NCBI GenBank assembly: GCA_910586715.1
Contig: CAJUJG010000003.1
Coordinates: 104,666 to 164,465 of the forward strand
DNA length: 59,800 nucleotides
From: an uncultured Lachnospiraceae bacterium
GTDB lineage: Bacteria > Bacillota > Clostridia > Lachnospirales > Lachnospiraceae
Direction: 5' to 3'
The notes under the pieces are model-generated. The model was not told where the DNA came from. It ran no database searches and was given only the letters and a program-made list of their open reading frames with translations. Below, piece by piece: positions 20,401 to 28,356 of the stretch; positions within the stretch are counted from its first letter, which is position 1, and each line of letters opens with the position of its first letter. The translations under genes and the position numbers were made by a program.

Positions 20401-23400
20401 GAGGCAGTTCCAACGTCTGTGTTGTCGGTGTAGTCTAGTGTGTAGTCATCGGGCGCGGTCAGTTCTTCTCCGTCGCGTGTCACGGTGACAGCGGGCGTGT
20501 GAGGGGTTTTGTCATAGACAAGTTCCTGTGCGCCGTTTAGGGTGATTTCAACGGTGGAGCCACAGATGCAGGTTCCTGTCTGTGTTGTCTCATTGCCTTT
20601 GTAGTCGTAAGTGCAGGGCACGGCGGTTTCGGTGAGGGCGCAGGCTTTGCAGGTTTGGTTGTGCGTGCCTGTGTTTGTGATATGCTCTACGCTCCAAACA
20701 TGGTCGGTGCAGGGGTTGATGGTGACGGTTTTATTTAAAGGGGCCATTTGTAAAGTGCCGAAAGCTATGCTTTTCAAGCCTTCCGTTATGGGCTGATTAC
20801 CGCGGAAATAAGCATACTTTTCGTCCTTTGTATTGTCCAAAAGGTCAAGAAGGTTCAAAGGAGTATCCTGTCTTGCCTCCCAATAAATTCCAGCGCTATT
20901 TGAGGTATAGGTTCCGCCCGACAGTGCTATATCCACATTGGAGCCATAAATATACAAACCGTACCCGTCTCCCCTTACTTCCACGTTTCCTGAAATCTTT
21001 AAGGATGTAGCGTCTTGAACATAAATGCCAGTATTTCTCCCGATAATGATGCCGCCTTGAATGTCTGCGGTTCCCTCCACATAAATACCGTTAATTTTTC
21101 CAGTGATTGTCCCGATGCCTGTAATGGTTAAGGTTTCCTGTCTGCCGATATAAATTGTATTTGCATCGGAAGAAATGGTATGCCCGTTCAGTTCCAGTGT
21201 AAAGCTGTTTCCTGTTTGGTCGGACTGTATCGGAAGTTCAAGAAATGCAAATTTGCCGCTTTCAACAGTTCCTTCCACGTCGCGCAGCAGCGTTATGGTT
21301 GCGCCGTTGTTTTCCGCCGCGAAGGCGTCGGGCAGTTTTCCTACGTAGCGTGTTGTTTTGTCGGGCATGGTAATTGTTGCGTCGGCGGTGATTGTCACGT
21401 CAAAATCCGCCTGCGCGTCCGTCATGGTTTCGGTTCCGATGAACTTGACAGTGAAGGGCTTCTTTTTGTTGAGCAGGTCGTTTAGACTGTTATTTGGCAG
21501 GAGGGTTGTGTCCGCCTGCATGGTGTATGTGCCGCTGCTGTCGGCAGTTGCGGGCGCGGATAGCTGTGTGTCACCGTAAAAGACTGCCATTTCGCCTGCT
21601 GTCGGGGCAGTCGGAGTTTGCGCGGACTTTGTCTTGGCGTTTTTTGCTTTATTGTTTTTTGCGTCAGCAGTTTTTGTATCATAACCGTCGGCGGCTTGGT
21701 ATGCGGGGGTGGCTTTGACGGTGATGGTGTCGCCGTAGGCAAAGGTGTCGGCGGGGGTTATGCCGTCTGCTTTGTATGTATTGACCTTTTCAGTCAACGC
21801 CATAGCAGCTTTTGCGATTGTTATTTCTTTGGATAAAGTCGTGTTGTCAGACTGGCGGGTGTATTTCACCGTGCAGGTTAATTCGTCGGCACTCCAGTCA
21901 TAGTCCGTTGTCCAGTCGGTTTCGTTATAGTCTACGCTAAAGTCTTTGCCGCAGACGGGGATTGTTTCGGGGACGGTGATGATGTCCTTTATTTTTTCTT
22001 TTATGCCTTCCTGCCAGTACAGGTCGTCGGGGACGGTGATGGCGTCGGCGTTCATGTCCATTTTGAAGGCGCCGTCTCCGCTTAGGGTGCCGCTGCCTTT
22101 TAGGGATTTGGGCGAGGCTATGTTGATTGTGCCGTTGTTGATCAGGGTGACGCCTTCGGGGAGGGTGAGGGCTGCGCCTTCAGGGATTTGTATGGTTTCG
22201 CTTTCGGCTATGGTACGGTTTTCGGGAAGTGTGGCATCGCCGTATATTTTGTATTTGGTAGGGATATCGTCCGTTTTGTCAAAATACGACGCCATAATGC
22301 CTGTTACTTTGCTTTTATCATCAACTGCGATTTCGTCGGTCATCGCACGGATTGTGTACAGATGCGGGGTTTCTGTCGTGATGGTCGAGTTTGTGATTTC
22401 GGCTTTGTCGCAGTGCATTCCCATAAAGCCGCCGTTCATTGTGACGGTTGAATCAGTGATATATGCGTTGTGTGTCACGGGCGGATTAGGCGGATTACTT
22501 GTCGTGTATTTCATGTAAATGCACAGACCGTCGGGGTTCGGGTTGGTGACGGTTACGGTGCTGTCCGTTATTGTCATGTTTTGGTGCATATAAATGCCGC
22601 AGGTTGCGTCAGGGGTTGTGTTGGTCACAGTCAGTTTACTGTTGTTTTTTACAATAAGGGAACCATCGTTAATATACAAATAGGATAACTCACCATTGCA
22701 TTGTACGTTTAGTTCGGCGTTATCAATTGTAAGGTCTTTATTTATCATAACATGTTGAACAGTGTCAAAACTTACACGGACGCCGTCCTTTATGATGACG
22801 TTTTGAGGCAGGAAAAAACCGCCGCTTTCGATGCTCTTAAATGAAAGCGTTGCACCTGTTTCACCCGTAATTGTAAGGGTTTCAGGGTAAGGTAATCCAA
22901 AATAAAATCTTCCGCTTGTTTGGACGATATTGTCACCTTTTAGATAGATAGTCAGGTCGTTACCGTCTCTTGTGCGAATAAAATCAACGTCTGTGTCCGT
23001 GAAACGGAAATTGTCGAGTGTCAGGGTGTCGCTTTGGCTTTGGCGGTCGTAGGTCCAACCGTCGCCTGATGTGGACCCGGTGATTTCAGTACCGCAAAAA
23101 GTCATGATAACGTTGTCTGCAGTTGCTTTAACGTCAGCATTTTTATCATTGATTTCGCTGATGGTTTCAGTGGCGCTTTCAATTTCGACAGTAGAGTGTT
23201 CCTGTTCTTGCAAAGGCTCGCTTCTATCTTCCTCTTGTTCCTGTGTCTGCGAAAAAGCCTGCTCTTCCTCCCGATGCTCCTGCGTTGGCGTCGTGAGTGC
23301 AATGTCTGTATCTGCTTCTGTTGTTTCAGACATTTGTATTTCGTCAGATGCAGTCTCGTCATTTGCCTGCATTGCTTCTGCTTGCTCGTTCACCTCTAAC

Positions 23401-23591
23401 GGTTCCGTAGTTTTGGTCGATTGAAATTTCACATCAGCTTCGGGGACATCGTCTCCCTCCGCCGCGTGTGCCGTTATTGAAAATATATTTGTATGAATTT
23501 GCACGTCCCACGCGGGCGTAATGCATAGCAATATTAATGATAACAATATTGCTATAAAATGATATATTTTCTTTTTACGTTTTTGAGTCAT
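17433..23591 (-). CDS. Giant secreted surface protein with beta-helix, YDG/MBG-like and Ig-like repeat array
   Basis: About 2,052 residues from the ATG at 23591, chosen because GGAGG lies 8 nt upstream; an upstream in-frame codon at 23624 has no such site. Order: signal peptide (ITAHAAEG cleavage), acidic Glu/Thr/Gln stretch of about 110 residues, right-handed beta-helix-like repeats (ITDSTVTVT, ITNSTITTE), and two Cys-rich ribbons (CKACALTE, YTCKRCGYTYTE). YDG/MBG-like modules (LVYDKTPHTPAV, REYDKTDTV) lie between the ribbons. The C-terminus is seven repeats of about 80 residues with the pattern YTG, DYT-YKNN, GTA, GKGNYKG, TF-I. No LPXTG or transmembrane anchor is present, so the terminal array may hold the protein in the envelope. 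An adhesive or carbohydrate-binding role is inferred from the modules. Confidence 0.9.
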   Translation of the reverse strand: MTQKRKKKIYHFIAILLSLILLCITPAWDVQIHTNIFSITAHAAEGDDVPEADVKFQSTKTTEPLEVNEQAEAMQANDETASDEIQMSETTEADTDIALTTPTQEHREEEQAFSQTQEQEEDRSEPLQEQEHSTVEIESATETISEINDKNADVKATADNVIMTFCGTEITGSTSGDGWTYDRQSQSDTLTLDNFRFTDTDVDFIRTRDGNDLTIYLKGDNIVQTSGRFYFGLPYPETLTITGETGATLSFKSIESGGFFLPQNVIIKDGVRVSFDTVQHVMINKDLTIDNAELNVQCNGELSYLYINDGSLIVKNNSKLTVTNTTPDATCGIYMHQNMTITDSTVTVTNPNPDGLCIYMKYTTSNPPNPPVTHNAYITDSTVTMNGGFMGMHCDKAEITNSTITTETPHLYTIRAMTDEIAVDDKSKVTGIMASYFDKTDDIPTKYKIYGDATLPENRTIAESETIQIPEGAALTLPEGVTLINNGTINIASPKSLKGSGTLSGDGAFKMDMNADAITVPDDLYWQEGIKEKIKDIITVPETIPVCGKDFSVDYNETDWTTDYDWSADELTCTVKYTRQSDNTTLSKEITIAKAAMALTEKVNTYKADGITPADTFAYGDTITVKATPAYQAADGYDTKTADAKNNKAKNAKTKSAQTPTAPTAGEMAVFYGDTQLSAPATADSSGTYTMQADTTLLPNNSLNDLLNKKKPFTVKFIGTETMTDAQADFDVTITADATITMPDKTTRYVGKLPDAFAAENNGATITLLRDVEGTVESGKFAFLELPIQSDQTGNSFTLELNGHTISSDANTIYIGRQETLTITGIGTITGKINGIYVEGTADIQGGIIIGRNTGIYVQDATSLKISGNVEVRGDGYGLYIYGSNVDIALSGGTYTSNSAGIYWEARQDTPLNLLDLLDNTKDEKYAYFRGNQPITEGLKSIAFGTLQMAPLNKTVTINPCTDHVWSVEHITNTGTHNQTCKACALTETAVPCTYDYKGNETTQTGTCICGSTVEITLNGAQELVYDKTPHTPAVTVTRDGEELTAPDDYTLDYTDNTDVGTASVTIKGASDKNTDNIEKTMQFPIAPKPVTITNVTAQEREYDKTDTVQITAVTLAGVITGDAVAVPIPAGGLTGTLESLDAGHYTAVTLPENLTLSGTAKDNYTLTQPAGAVKTDVTIRKAKGTLQITDTSVIKTYGDADFRLDCTTESDGEITYQITASSDTTGTPITDTSVINITADGTISIQNAGTVTITLSLAEGRNYTKAEEDTTVQITVNKAAKPQTLPTETMTVSESRKTVGDVPLPENWQWQDTDKEKILVVGTSVTAMAVYTGADKDNYETTTQTITIAKINCAHTDTELRDALQPDCEHDGYSGDTYCKACGDKIKDGEKLSALGHDYESETIKEPTAEEEGEIRYTCKRCGYTYTEPIPVKTPEETHKGLWISGLRHSVPYTGSAVTQDSIKVYHNSTLLQEKTEYTISYKNNKNAGTAQLTVSGKGNYKGKATQTFIIERIDLGKEPQNAVSATVSTAIATGKKLKPQVTVTWNGKKLKEKKDYTLSYDANITSASEDGYDIIISGTGNYTGSITRKFHVKSKGTPLLNSAKVTGLVKSYPYQDTQQNMEPNTKLETDLTNLTVKVGKTTLTQGKDYTVRTENTDAVGTATLIIEPTQASIYAGEKRIPINITGTDLKKCSITGLEKSYPYTGAPITPSITVFTGKNSTGEQIPVDAYTVRYTNNTKTGKAAITITGNPKKGYSGTLKATYVIGRFDLLAEEDNGESTVTIQLPAAAPYAKGGAKPKPVITHTYNGTAHTLRENIDYRLKYKNNTAVYPESSTKQPVVIISGIGNYSGTVTKTYSIGRQNLNLLTIAVTDKPYNAKKKGSAYYSAPKVYDLDGRQLKQNTDYTVRYTDAATDQEIGKKDTVANGTELRVTVTATEKSGYSGTLSATYLVRDADSVKDLAKTKADKIAPQPYTGEPIRPEVRLYTTTGNTKTYLIEGRDYEVIGCYNNTEKGTALILIKGSPKGGYRGIKTITFKITAADNNVIWSGAF

Positions 23592-23643
23592 ATTTTTGTC
23601 CTCCATCTTTATTTCAGCTTGCAAAATTTTTTGTAATATCCAT

Positions 23644-23713
23644 AACTTATTAAATTTTTATAAAAATCACAAGACTTTTGGCAGGAACGTCAATTTTTTG
23701 GCAAGAACGTCAA
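23644..23713 (-). promoter_or_regulatory. Promoter of the surface gene with two LytTR-like direct repeats
   Basis: Two 18-bp direct repeats, 17 of 18 identical (minus strand TTGACGTTCTTGCCAAAA at 23713-23696, TTGACGTTCCTGCCAAAA at 23693-23676), are spaced 20 bp apart. They end 3 bp before a weak -35 TTGTGA (23672-23667), with a 17-bp spacer and a poor -10 TAAGTT (23649-23644). A weak promoter behind paired direct repeats two helical turns apart is how LytTR activators such as AgrA and ComE work. A LytTR response regulator is encoded 1 kb away. Confidence 0.55.
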
Positions 23714-23774
23714 ATAATTTTGCGTTAACAGAAAAAAAGAATAAATTTTCTCGAACAAAATTTCGAAAATCACC

Positions 23775-23803
23775 TTGGCGTTTCTTGCAGGAGATGTTAT
23801 AGT
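23775..23803 (+). promoter_or_regulatory. Promoter of the decayed Rpn-family gene
   Basis: TTGGCG (23775-23780), a 17-bp spacer and TATAGT (23798-23803). The -35 region (TTGGCGTTTCTTGCAG) resembles the direct-repeat motif at 23676-23713 with one extra T, on the opposite strand. A second possible promoter (TTGAAT 23828-23833, TATAAT 23851-23856) would start downstream of the ribosome site. Confidence 0.5.
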
Positions 23804-23868
23804 ATATTCTCACGAACAAATGAGCAATTGAATAACAAACGCGAAATTGGTATAATGAAGGAGTACAA

Positions 23869-24636
23869 ATGACAAAAATAAAACAGACTATAGGAAAATT
23901 CTTCAAAAAACTATCTATACGGCGAAAATACACCTTTATGAGCATCAGGCAACCTATAATCCAAATGTGCCCATTCGGGTTCTCGAGGTTATATGAGGCG
24001 TATATTAAGGAAAACAGTCTGAACATTTATGGGCGGACGCTCGTACCGCTTCCGACGCCGAAATATATTATTTTTTACAACGGGAAGGATAAACAGCCCG
24101 ACATACAGGAGTTTCGCCTTTCAGACGCGTTTACCGAAAAGGACGGCTCCACGCCTGCATTGGAGTGCGTCGCTACAATGCTCAATATCCACTACGAACA
24201 TAATATGGAGCTTCTGGATAAATGCAAACGGCTCCATGACTACGCGTATTTTGTCGGGGAAGTAAACGGGAATATTGGCAAAGGTTACTCATTGGAGAAA
24301 GCCGTGGAACCGGCTATGGATAAGTGTGAGGATAATGATGTCCTTACGGATATTATTGGCAAACATAGAAGTGAGGTGTTTCATATGTTGTTATTTGATA
24401 AAAAGCTTTATGAGCAGGGACTCCGGGAAGAAGGCAGAGAGGAAGGCAAACTGACAGAGCGGGCAGAGGTCATTATTGAACTTCTTGAAGACATTGGCGA
24501 ACCGTCAGACACTCTCAAAGATATCATCATGGAGCAAACCGATATGCAGACCTTGCGGGAGTGGTTTAAAGTTGCAAGGAGAGCGCATTCAATAGAACAC
24601 TTTGAAGAGCAAATCGGTTTCGTCAGCCGCCGGTAG
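23869..24636 (+). pseudogene. Rpn-family (PD-(D/E)XK) nuclease/transposase-like gene, 5'-truncated and frameshifted
   Basis: The 255-codon frame from 23869 matches the middle and C-terminal part of Rpn-type proteins: RLYEAYIKENSLNIYGRTLV, KYIIFYNGKDKQPD, ECVATMLNIHYEHN, and the tail GLREEGREEGK. Its first 35 codons look foreign. In the -1 frame the same DNA (about 23928-23972) encodes LYEHQATYNPNVPIR, the conserved motif that should precede this point. A small deletion or frameshift therefore lies near 23975-23982. The upstream catalytic region is missing. GAAGGAG and a promoter remain, so a short chimeric protein could still be made. A second family remnant lies at 7819-8028. Confidence 0.75.
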
Positions 24637-24688
24637 TCATTATAAAATACTACACAACAAATTTTTTACGAAAATGAGGTGAACCTGA

Positions 24689-25435
24689 TTGAAGATTGCC
24701 TTAGTAGATGACGAACAAACCTGTTTGGACGAGTTGGCGCAGCTTTGCCATGATTTCGGTGCGCAAAACAACTATCTGATTGAAACCGTCCCGTTCACAA
24801 ACGCCGAAGCCTTCTTGGACGCTTTCGACCGCGGCAGTTTTTCCGTTGTCTTTATGGACATCTATCTGAACGATATGAACGGCATCACTGCCGCGCTCAG
24901 AATGCGCAGCTTAGATCCCCGGTGTGTCCTCGTGTTTGTGACCTCCAGTGCGGATTTTATGCCGGAAGCCTTTTCCTGCCATGCCTTTGAATATGTCACC
25001 AAACCGTTTTCCCCACAGCGGATAGATGCCGTCCTGCAAGATGTATCCACATTACTGCCAATGTCTTCAAAATATGTAGAAGTGCCTAGTGACCGCAAAA
25101 CCGTTTCCCTATTTCTCCATGAAATTATATCTGTCATAACGGATGCTCACTATATTCACATCAGCCTGATGAACGGCACCTGCGTCAAAAGCCGAATGAC
25201 ACTGACAGCATTTCTGCAGCTTACGGAAAACGACGCACGCTTTATTACTGTCAACAAAGGTGTTGCCGTAAATGCCGAATACATTACGGATTTTGGGAAT
25301 AGCTGCTGCATTTTGGAAAACGGAAGGTATTTTCCAATCCGCGTACGTGACCGCCTGAAAATTGAGCAGGCAATACAGGACTATCATTTCAACAGCATAC
25401 GCCGGCGCCAAGCGGCACACCGCCGCGCACCATAG
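24689..25435 (+). CDS. LytTR-family response regulator
   Basis: A 248-residue two-domain regulator. The receiver domain (MKIALVDDEQ, phospho-acceptor Asp57 in VVFMDIYLND, Lys in YVTKPFSP) is joined to a LytTR DNA-binding domain (about 130-240, KYVEVPSDRKTVSLFLHEII, FITVNKGVAVNAEYI). The start is TTG at 24689, preceded by GAGGTG. The partner kinase gene follows at once. LytTR proteins bind paired direct repeats upstream of promoters, often for exported or surface proteins. The repeats at 23676-23713 are the best candidate target in the window. Confidence 0.92.
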   Translation: MKIALVDDEQTCLDELAQLCHDFGAQNNYLIETVPFTNAEAFLDAFDRGSFSVVFMDIYLNDMNGITAALRMRSLDPRCVLVFVTSSADFMPEAFSCHAFEYVTKPFSPQRIDAVLQDVSTLLPMSSKYVEVPSDRKTVSLFLHEIISVITDAHYIHISLMNGTCVKSRMTLTAFLQLTENDARFITVNKGVAVNAEYITDFGNSCCILENGRYFPIRVRDRLKIEQAIQDYHFNSIRRRQAAHRRAP

Positions 25436-25467
25436 TCCTGCCGATGCAAAAGGAGGAAATTTTATTT

Positions 25468-26784
25468 ATGAATACCCGCACATGGCAATCCGCACTGATA
25501 CAGCTTCTTGTCTTAATCCCTGCGGCAGCATCCTGCTATCTCCCCGCAAAAAATCAAATGAAATATTCTCCTTTAAAAACAATTCTCATATGCGCAGCGG
25601 CAATCATTCCTTACATTTTGGCTGCCTCATGGCTTTATGTGGCATTTCGGTTTGACACCAACTATATGCTCATGCTTTTCCTGCCCCTGTTTTTTTTCCT
25701 ATACCGCGGCACGCTGAATATAGACCTGTCAAAAGCCCTTGCGATTTATGTCGGTGTCTGTACTGTACAATCATTTCCGGCACAGTTTGCCTATGCATTT
25801 GATGCTCACCTCAATCCGACATCAGGCGCTGCCAATCTCTCTGTCGAAGCCGCAATGTTCCAACTAGGGTTTGCATGCCTCATGCCGATTTTATTTGCTT
25901 ACCCCTCCCGTCATCAGTTTACATGGGCAATTGACCAATTGGATTTTCCAAAGGTATGGTACTCCACCGTGATGCTCTCCGGTATTTTTCTCGTTCTGAA
26001 TATATCGTTCATTCCACACTCCTACAGCACACTTTGGGCAGGGCGACTTTCCTATCTTTTTCCGCTTATGGAGCTGTGCGCCCTTGCGCTTCTTATCGTA
26101 ATCTATGTACTTTTTTACCGCGCTGCAACCATCATACTAGAACACGCAAAGCTAAAGGAACGCGCGCAGCTTCTTGAAATGCAGTCCCATCAGTATCATG
26201 CACTGCAAAATTACATGAAACTGACAACGCAGCTGCGCCACGATTTCCGTCATTCCGTATATCTGCTTGCCTCTCTTGCGGAAAAGGGCGATCTTGACAG
26301 CATACGGATGCACCTGAACGCATACGAAATCCGGCTCGCGGAAAATACACCCGCAACCTACTGCGCAAATGCCGCTCTCAATGCCCTGTTTGGTTATTAT
26401 CATGAAATGGCTGTATCTGCCGGAATTAATACGGACTGGAATATTTCGCTGCCGGAACCGCTGACGGTTTCCGAGCTTGACATGGCAGCGTTATTTGGAA
26501 ATCTGATGGAAAATGCCATTGCTGCCTGTATTAGCGTACCAAAAGAAAAACGCTATTTCTCCCTGACATCAGAAATCCGCCATGGAAACAGTCTGTATAT
26601 TGTTTCTACAAACAGCTTTGACGGATCGGTCAGAAAAGCAAAAGACGGCTACCATTCCACCAAACACAGCGGAACAGGAACCGGTCTTGTTTCCATCACT
26701 GCCATCGCGGAAAAATACGGCGGTTCTGCGCACGCATCCAACAATGAGCAGGAATTTTTTGTCGATGTGATTTTAAAGCTGTAA
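25468..26784 (+). CDS. GHKL-type sensor histidine kinase (AgrC/VirS-like)
   Basis: About 438 residues from the ATG at 25468, chosen because AAAGGAGG precedes it; an in-frame ATG at 25444 overlaps that site. Six or more membrane helices fill the first 210 residues. A dimerisation/phospho-acceptor region follows with His258 in LRHDFRH. The GHKL ATPase domain has an N-box at Asn349 (NLMENAIAAC) and a G-box (GTGTGLVSI). The signal is unknown, possibly a peptide, as for AgrC relatives. It ends 2 bp before the convergent lipid kinase gene, with no terminator between them. Confidence 0.92.
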   Translation: MNTRTWQSALIQLLVLIPAAASCYLPAKNQMKYSPLKTILICAAAIIPYILAASWLYVAFRFDTNYMLMLFLPLFFFLYRGTLNIDLSKALAIYVGVCTVQSFPAQFAYAFDAHLNPTSGAANLSVEAAMFQLGFACLMPILFAYPSRHQFTWAIDQLDFPKVWYSTVMLSGIFLVLNISFIPHSYSTLWAGRLSYLFPLMELCALALLIVIYVLFYRAATIILEHAKLKERAQLLEMQSHQYHALQNYMKLTTQLRHDFRHSVYLLASLAEKGDLDSIRMHLNAYEIRLAENTPATYCANAALNALFGYYHEMAVSAGINTDWNISLPEPLTVSELDMAALFGNLMENAIAACISVPKEKRYFSLTSEIRHGNSLYIVSTNSFDGSVRKAKDGYHSTKHSGTGTGLVSITAIAEKYGGSAHASNNEQEFFVDVILKL

Positions 26785-26786
26785 AA

Positions 26787-27701
26787 TCAGCGTACGATAA
26801 TGTCCATTGCCTCCTTATCGTCAAAAAGCTCCACTTTGGTATGTTTTCCGCCAAACTCTCCGTCGAGCGTCCATGCGATTGCGTCCTCCGACTCAAATAC
26901 AATTTTGTTTGTTTTAAAATTGTACATATATTTTGTATCAATATCCGCAATTGCAAGCGCCGCCAAGATAGAATTAAGCTCCATCGGATTTTTGGGAACC
27001 TTTATCAAGGTGACCTCGAATAATCCGTCATTTAAATCAATTCCACCCTTAAACACGTTTCCGGCAATGCTCTTAAAGCCGCCTATCGAATGTGAGTTTG
27101 TTACCATTCCATAAATAAAATCGCCCTCAATTACCTTTTCCTCGCCGTTTTCTGACACATATGTCACTTTTAGCGCATAGGATTTAATGTTTGCAAGCTG
27201 CCTGACGCCCTCCAAAATGTACGCCATATGCCCCAGCATGTTCTTCATTTCCTGCGGCGTTCCGTAGGAAACTTCCGTAAACAGTCCAAACGCCGCAATA
27301 TAAACAAACACATCCCTGTTAAAGCGCCCGACATCACACGCGAATACATTGCCTGCTACAATCACTTCCGCTGCTTTTTTCATCGTACCCGGAATTTTCA
27401 GACTCCTCGCAAAATCGTTGGTGCTTCCTGCCGGAATATATCCGATTGTCGTCTTAAATCCTGACTGTATCATACCGGTCACAATCTCGTCAAGCGTGCC
27501 ATCGCCGCCACTGCACACAACCAATGCATAATCCTTGTCACGCTCCCGCATCACGCGCTCCGCATCACCGCGGCTCTGTGTCGGATATACCGTAACCTCG
27601 TAATCCGCCTTCACAAGAATATCCAATATCTCCAAAAGATGATTTTTAATCAGTCCCTTTCCTGAATGGGGATTTAATATAAACAATGCTTTCTTACTCA
27701 T
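26787..27701 (-). CDS. Diacylglycerol/lipid kinase (YegS/DgkB family)
   Basis: A 304-residue cytosolic lipid kinase: LFILNPHSGKG at the N-terminus, the nucleotide motif VVCSGGDGTLDEIVTG near residue 62, and GYIPAGSTNDFARSL near residue 92. The C-terminal beta-sandwich (GGIDLNDGLFEVTLI) is also typical. It phosphorylates diacylglycerol or a related lipid and recycles it into phospholipid synthesis. It lies 2 bp after whiA and is probably the last gene of that operon. Confidence 0.92.
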   Translation of the reverse strand: MSKKALFILNPHSGKGLIKNHLLEILDILVKADYEVTVYPTQSRGDAERVMRERDKDYALVVCSGGDGTLDEIVTGMIQSGFKTTIGYIPAGSTNDFARSLKIPGTMKKAAEVIVAGNVFACDVGRFNRDVFVYIAAFGLFTEVSYGTPQEMKNMLGHMAYILEGVRQLANIKSYALKVTYVSENGEEKVIEGDFIYGMVTNSHSIGGFKSIAGNVFKGGIDLNDGLFEVTLIKVPKNPMELNSILAALAIADIDTKYMYNFKTNKIVFESEDAIAWTLDGEFGGKHTKVELFDDKEAMDIIVR

Positions 27702-27703
27702 TC

Positions 27704-28324
27704 TTATCCCTTACCTTTTATACTGTCTGCCAATTCGCTGAGCTTTCTGAGCCGGTGATTTACTCCTGATTTTCCCACAGGAGGCACAAGATATTCCCCA
27801 AGCTCCTTGAGCGTAGCATCCGGATATTCAAGCCTTATTTTTGCCATTTCCCGCAAATTCTCGCTCAAATCATCAAATCCGTAATGCTTTCTGATGTACT
27901 CAATATCCTCAATCTGTTTATTTGCCGCGCTGACCGTCTTTGAAATATTTGCCGTCTCACAGTTTACTCTTCGGTTAATTGAATTGCGCATATCCTTTAT
28001 AATGCGCAGATTTTCCAAATTCATCAGGCAGTTATGCGCCCCCATCACGTTTAACAGCCGTACAATATCCTCACTTTCCTTAATATACACAACGATATAA
28101 CGCTTTCTTTGCACTGTTTTTGCCGCAATTTCAAACATTTGCAGTGTTTCAATAATCTTTGCGGCATATGCATCCTCCTCACAGACAAACTCCAAATGAT
28201 ACCCTTTTTCGGGATTGCTCATGGAGCCTGTTTCCAAAAACGCGTCCCGCAGAAATGCACGCGCAGGATTTTTGGAGAAGCTTTTTTTCTCCAGCTCCTT
28301 CTTGATTTCTCCTGAAAATGACAT
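27704..28324 (-). CDS. whiA: WhiA-family DNA-binding protein lacking the first half of its LAGLIDADG-like domain
   Basis: 206 residues from the ATG at 28324, preceded by GAGAGG. The usual opening MSFSGEIKKELEK is present. The protein then jumps straight to FSKNPARAFLRDAFLETGS, which in normal WhiA lies around residue 110. The rest is well kept: ALMNLEN-like LRIIKDMRNSINRRVNCETAN and the C-terminal HTH (LKELGEYLVPPVGKSGVNHRLRKL). Family members are about 310 residues, so roughly 95 residues are missing in frame. WhiA links cell division and envelope functions in Gram-positives. The DNA-binding half is intact. The gene follows rapZ by 32 bp; the yvcK-type gene that usually sits between them is absent. 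Confidence 0.88.
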   Translation of the reverse strand: MSFSGEIKKELEKKSFSKNPARAFLRDAFLETGSMSNPEKGYHLEFVCEEDAYAAKIIETLQMFEIAAKTVQRKRYIVVYIKESEDIVRLLNVMGAHNCLMNLENLRIIKDMRNSINRRVNCETANISKTVSAANKQIEDIEYIRKHYGFDDLSENLREMAKIRLEYPDATLKELGEYLVPPVGKSGVNHRLRKLSELADSIKGKG

Positions 28325-28356
28325 AACCTCTCTCCATTCAGCCGCAGCCTGCAATA

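Noticed and set aside
20570..20680. CxxC pairs in the second surface protein suggesting zinc-finger DNA binding
   Set aside because: They lie in an exported protein between adhesive modules; such ribbons are common in extracellular clostridial proteins.
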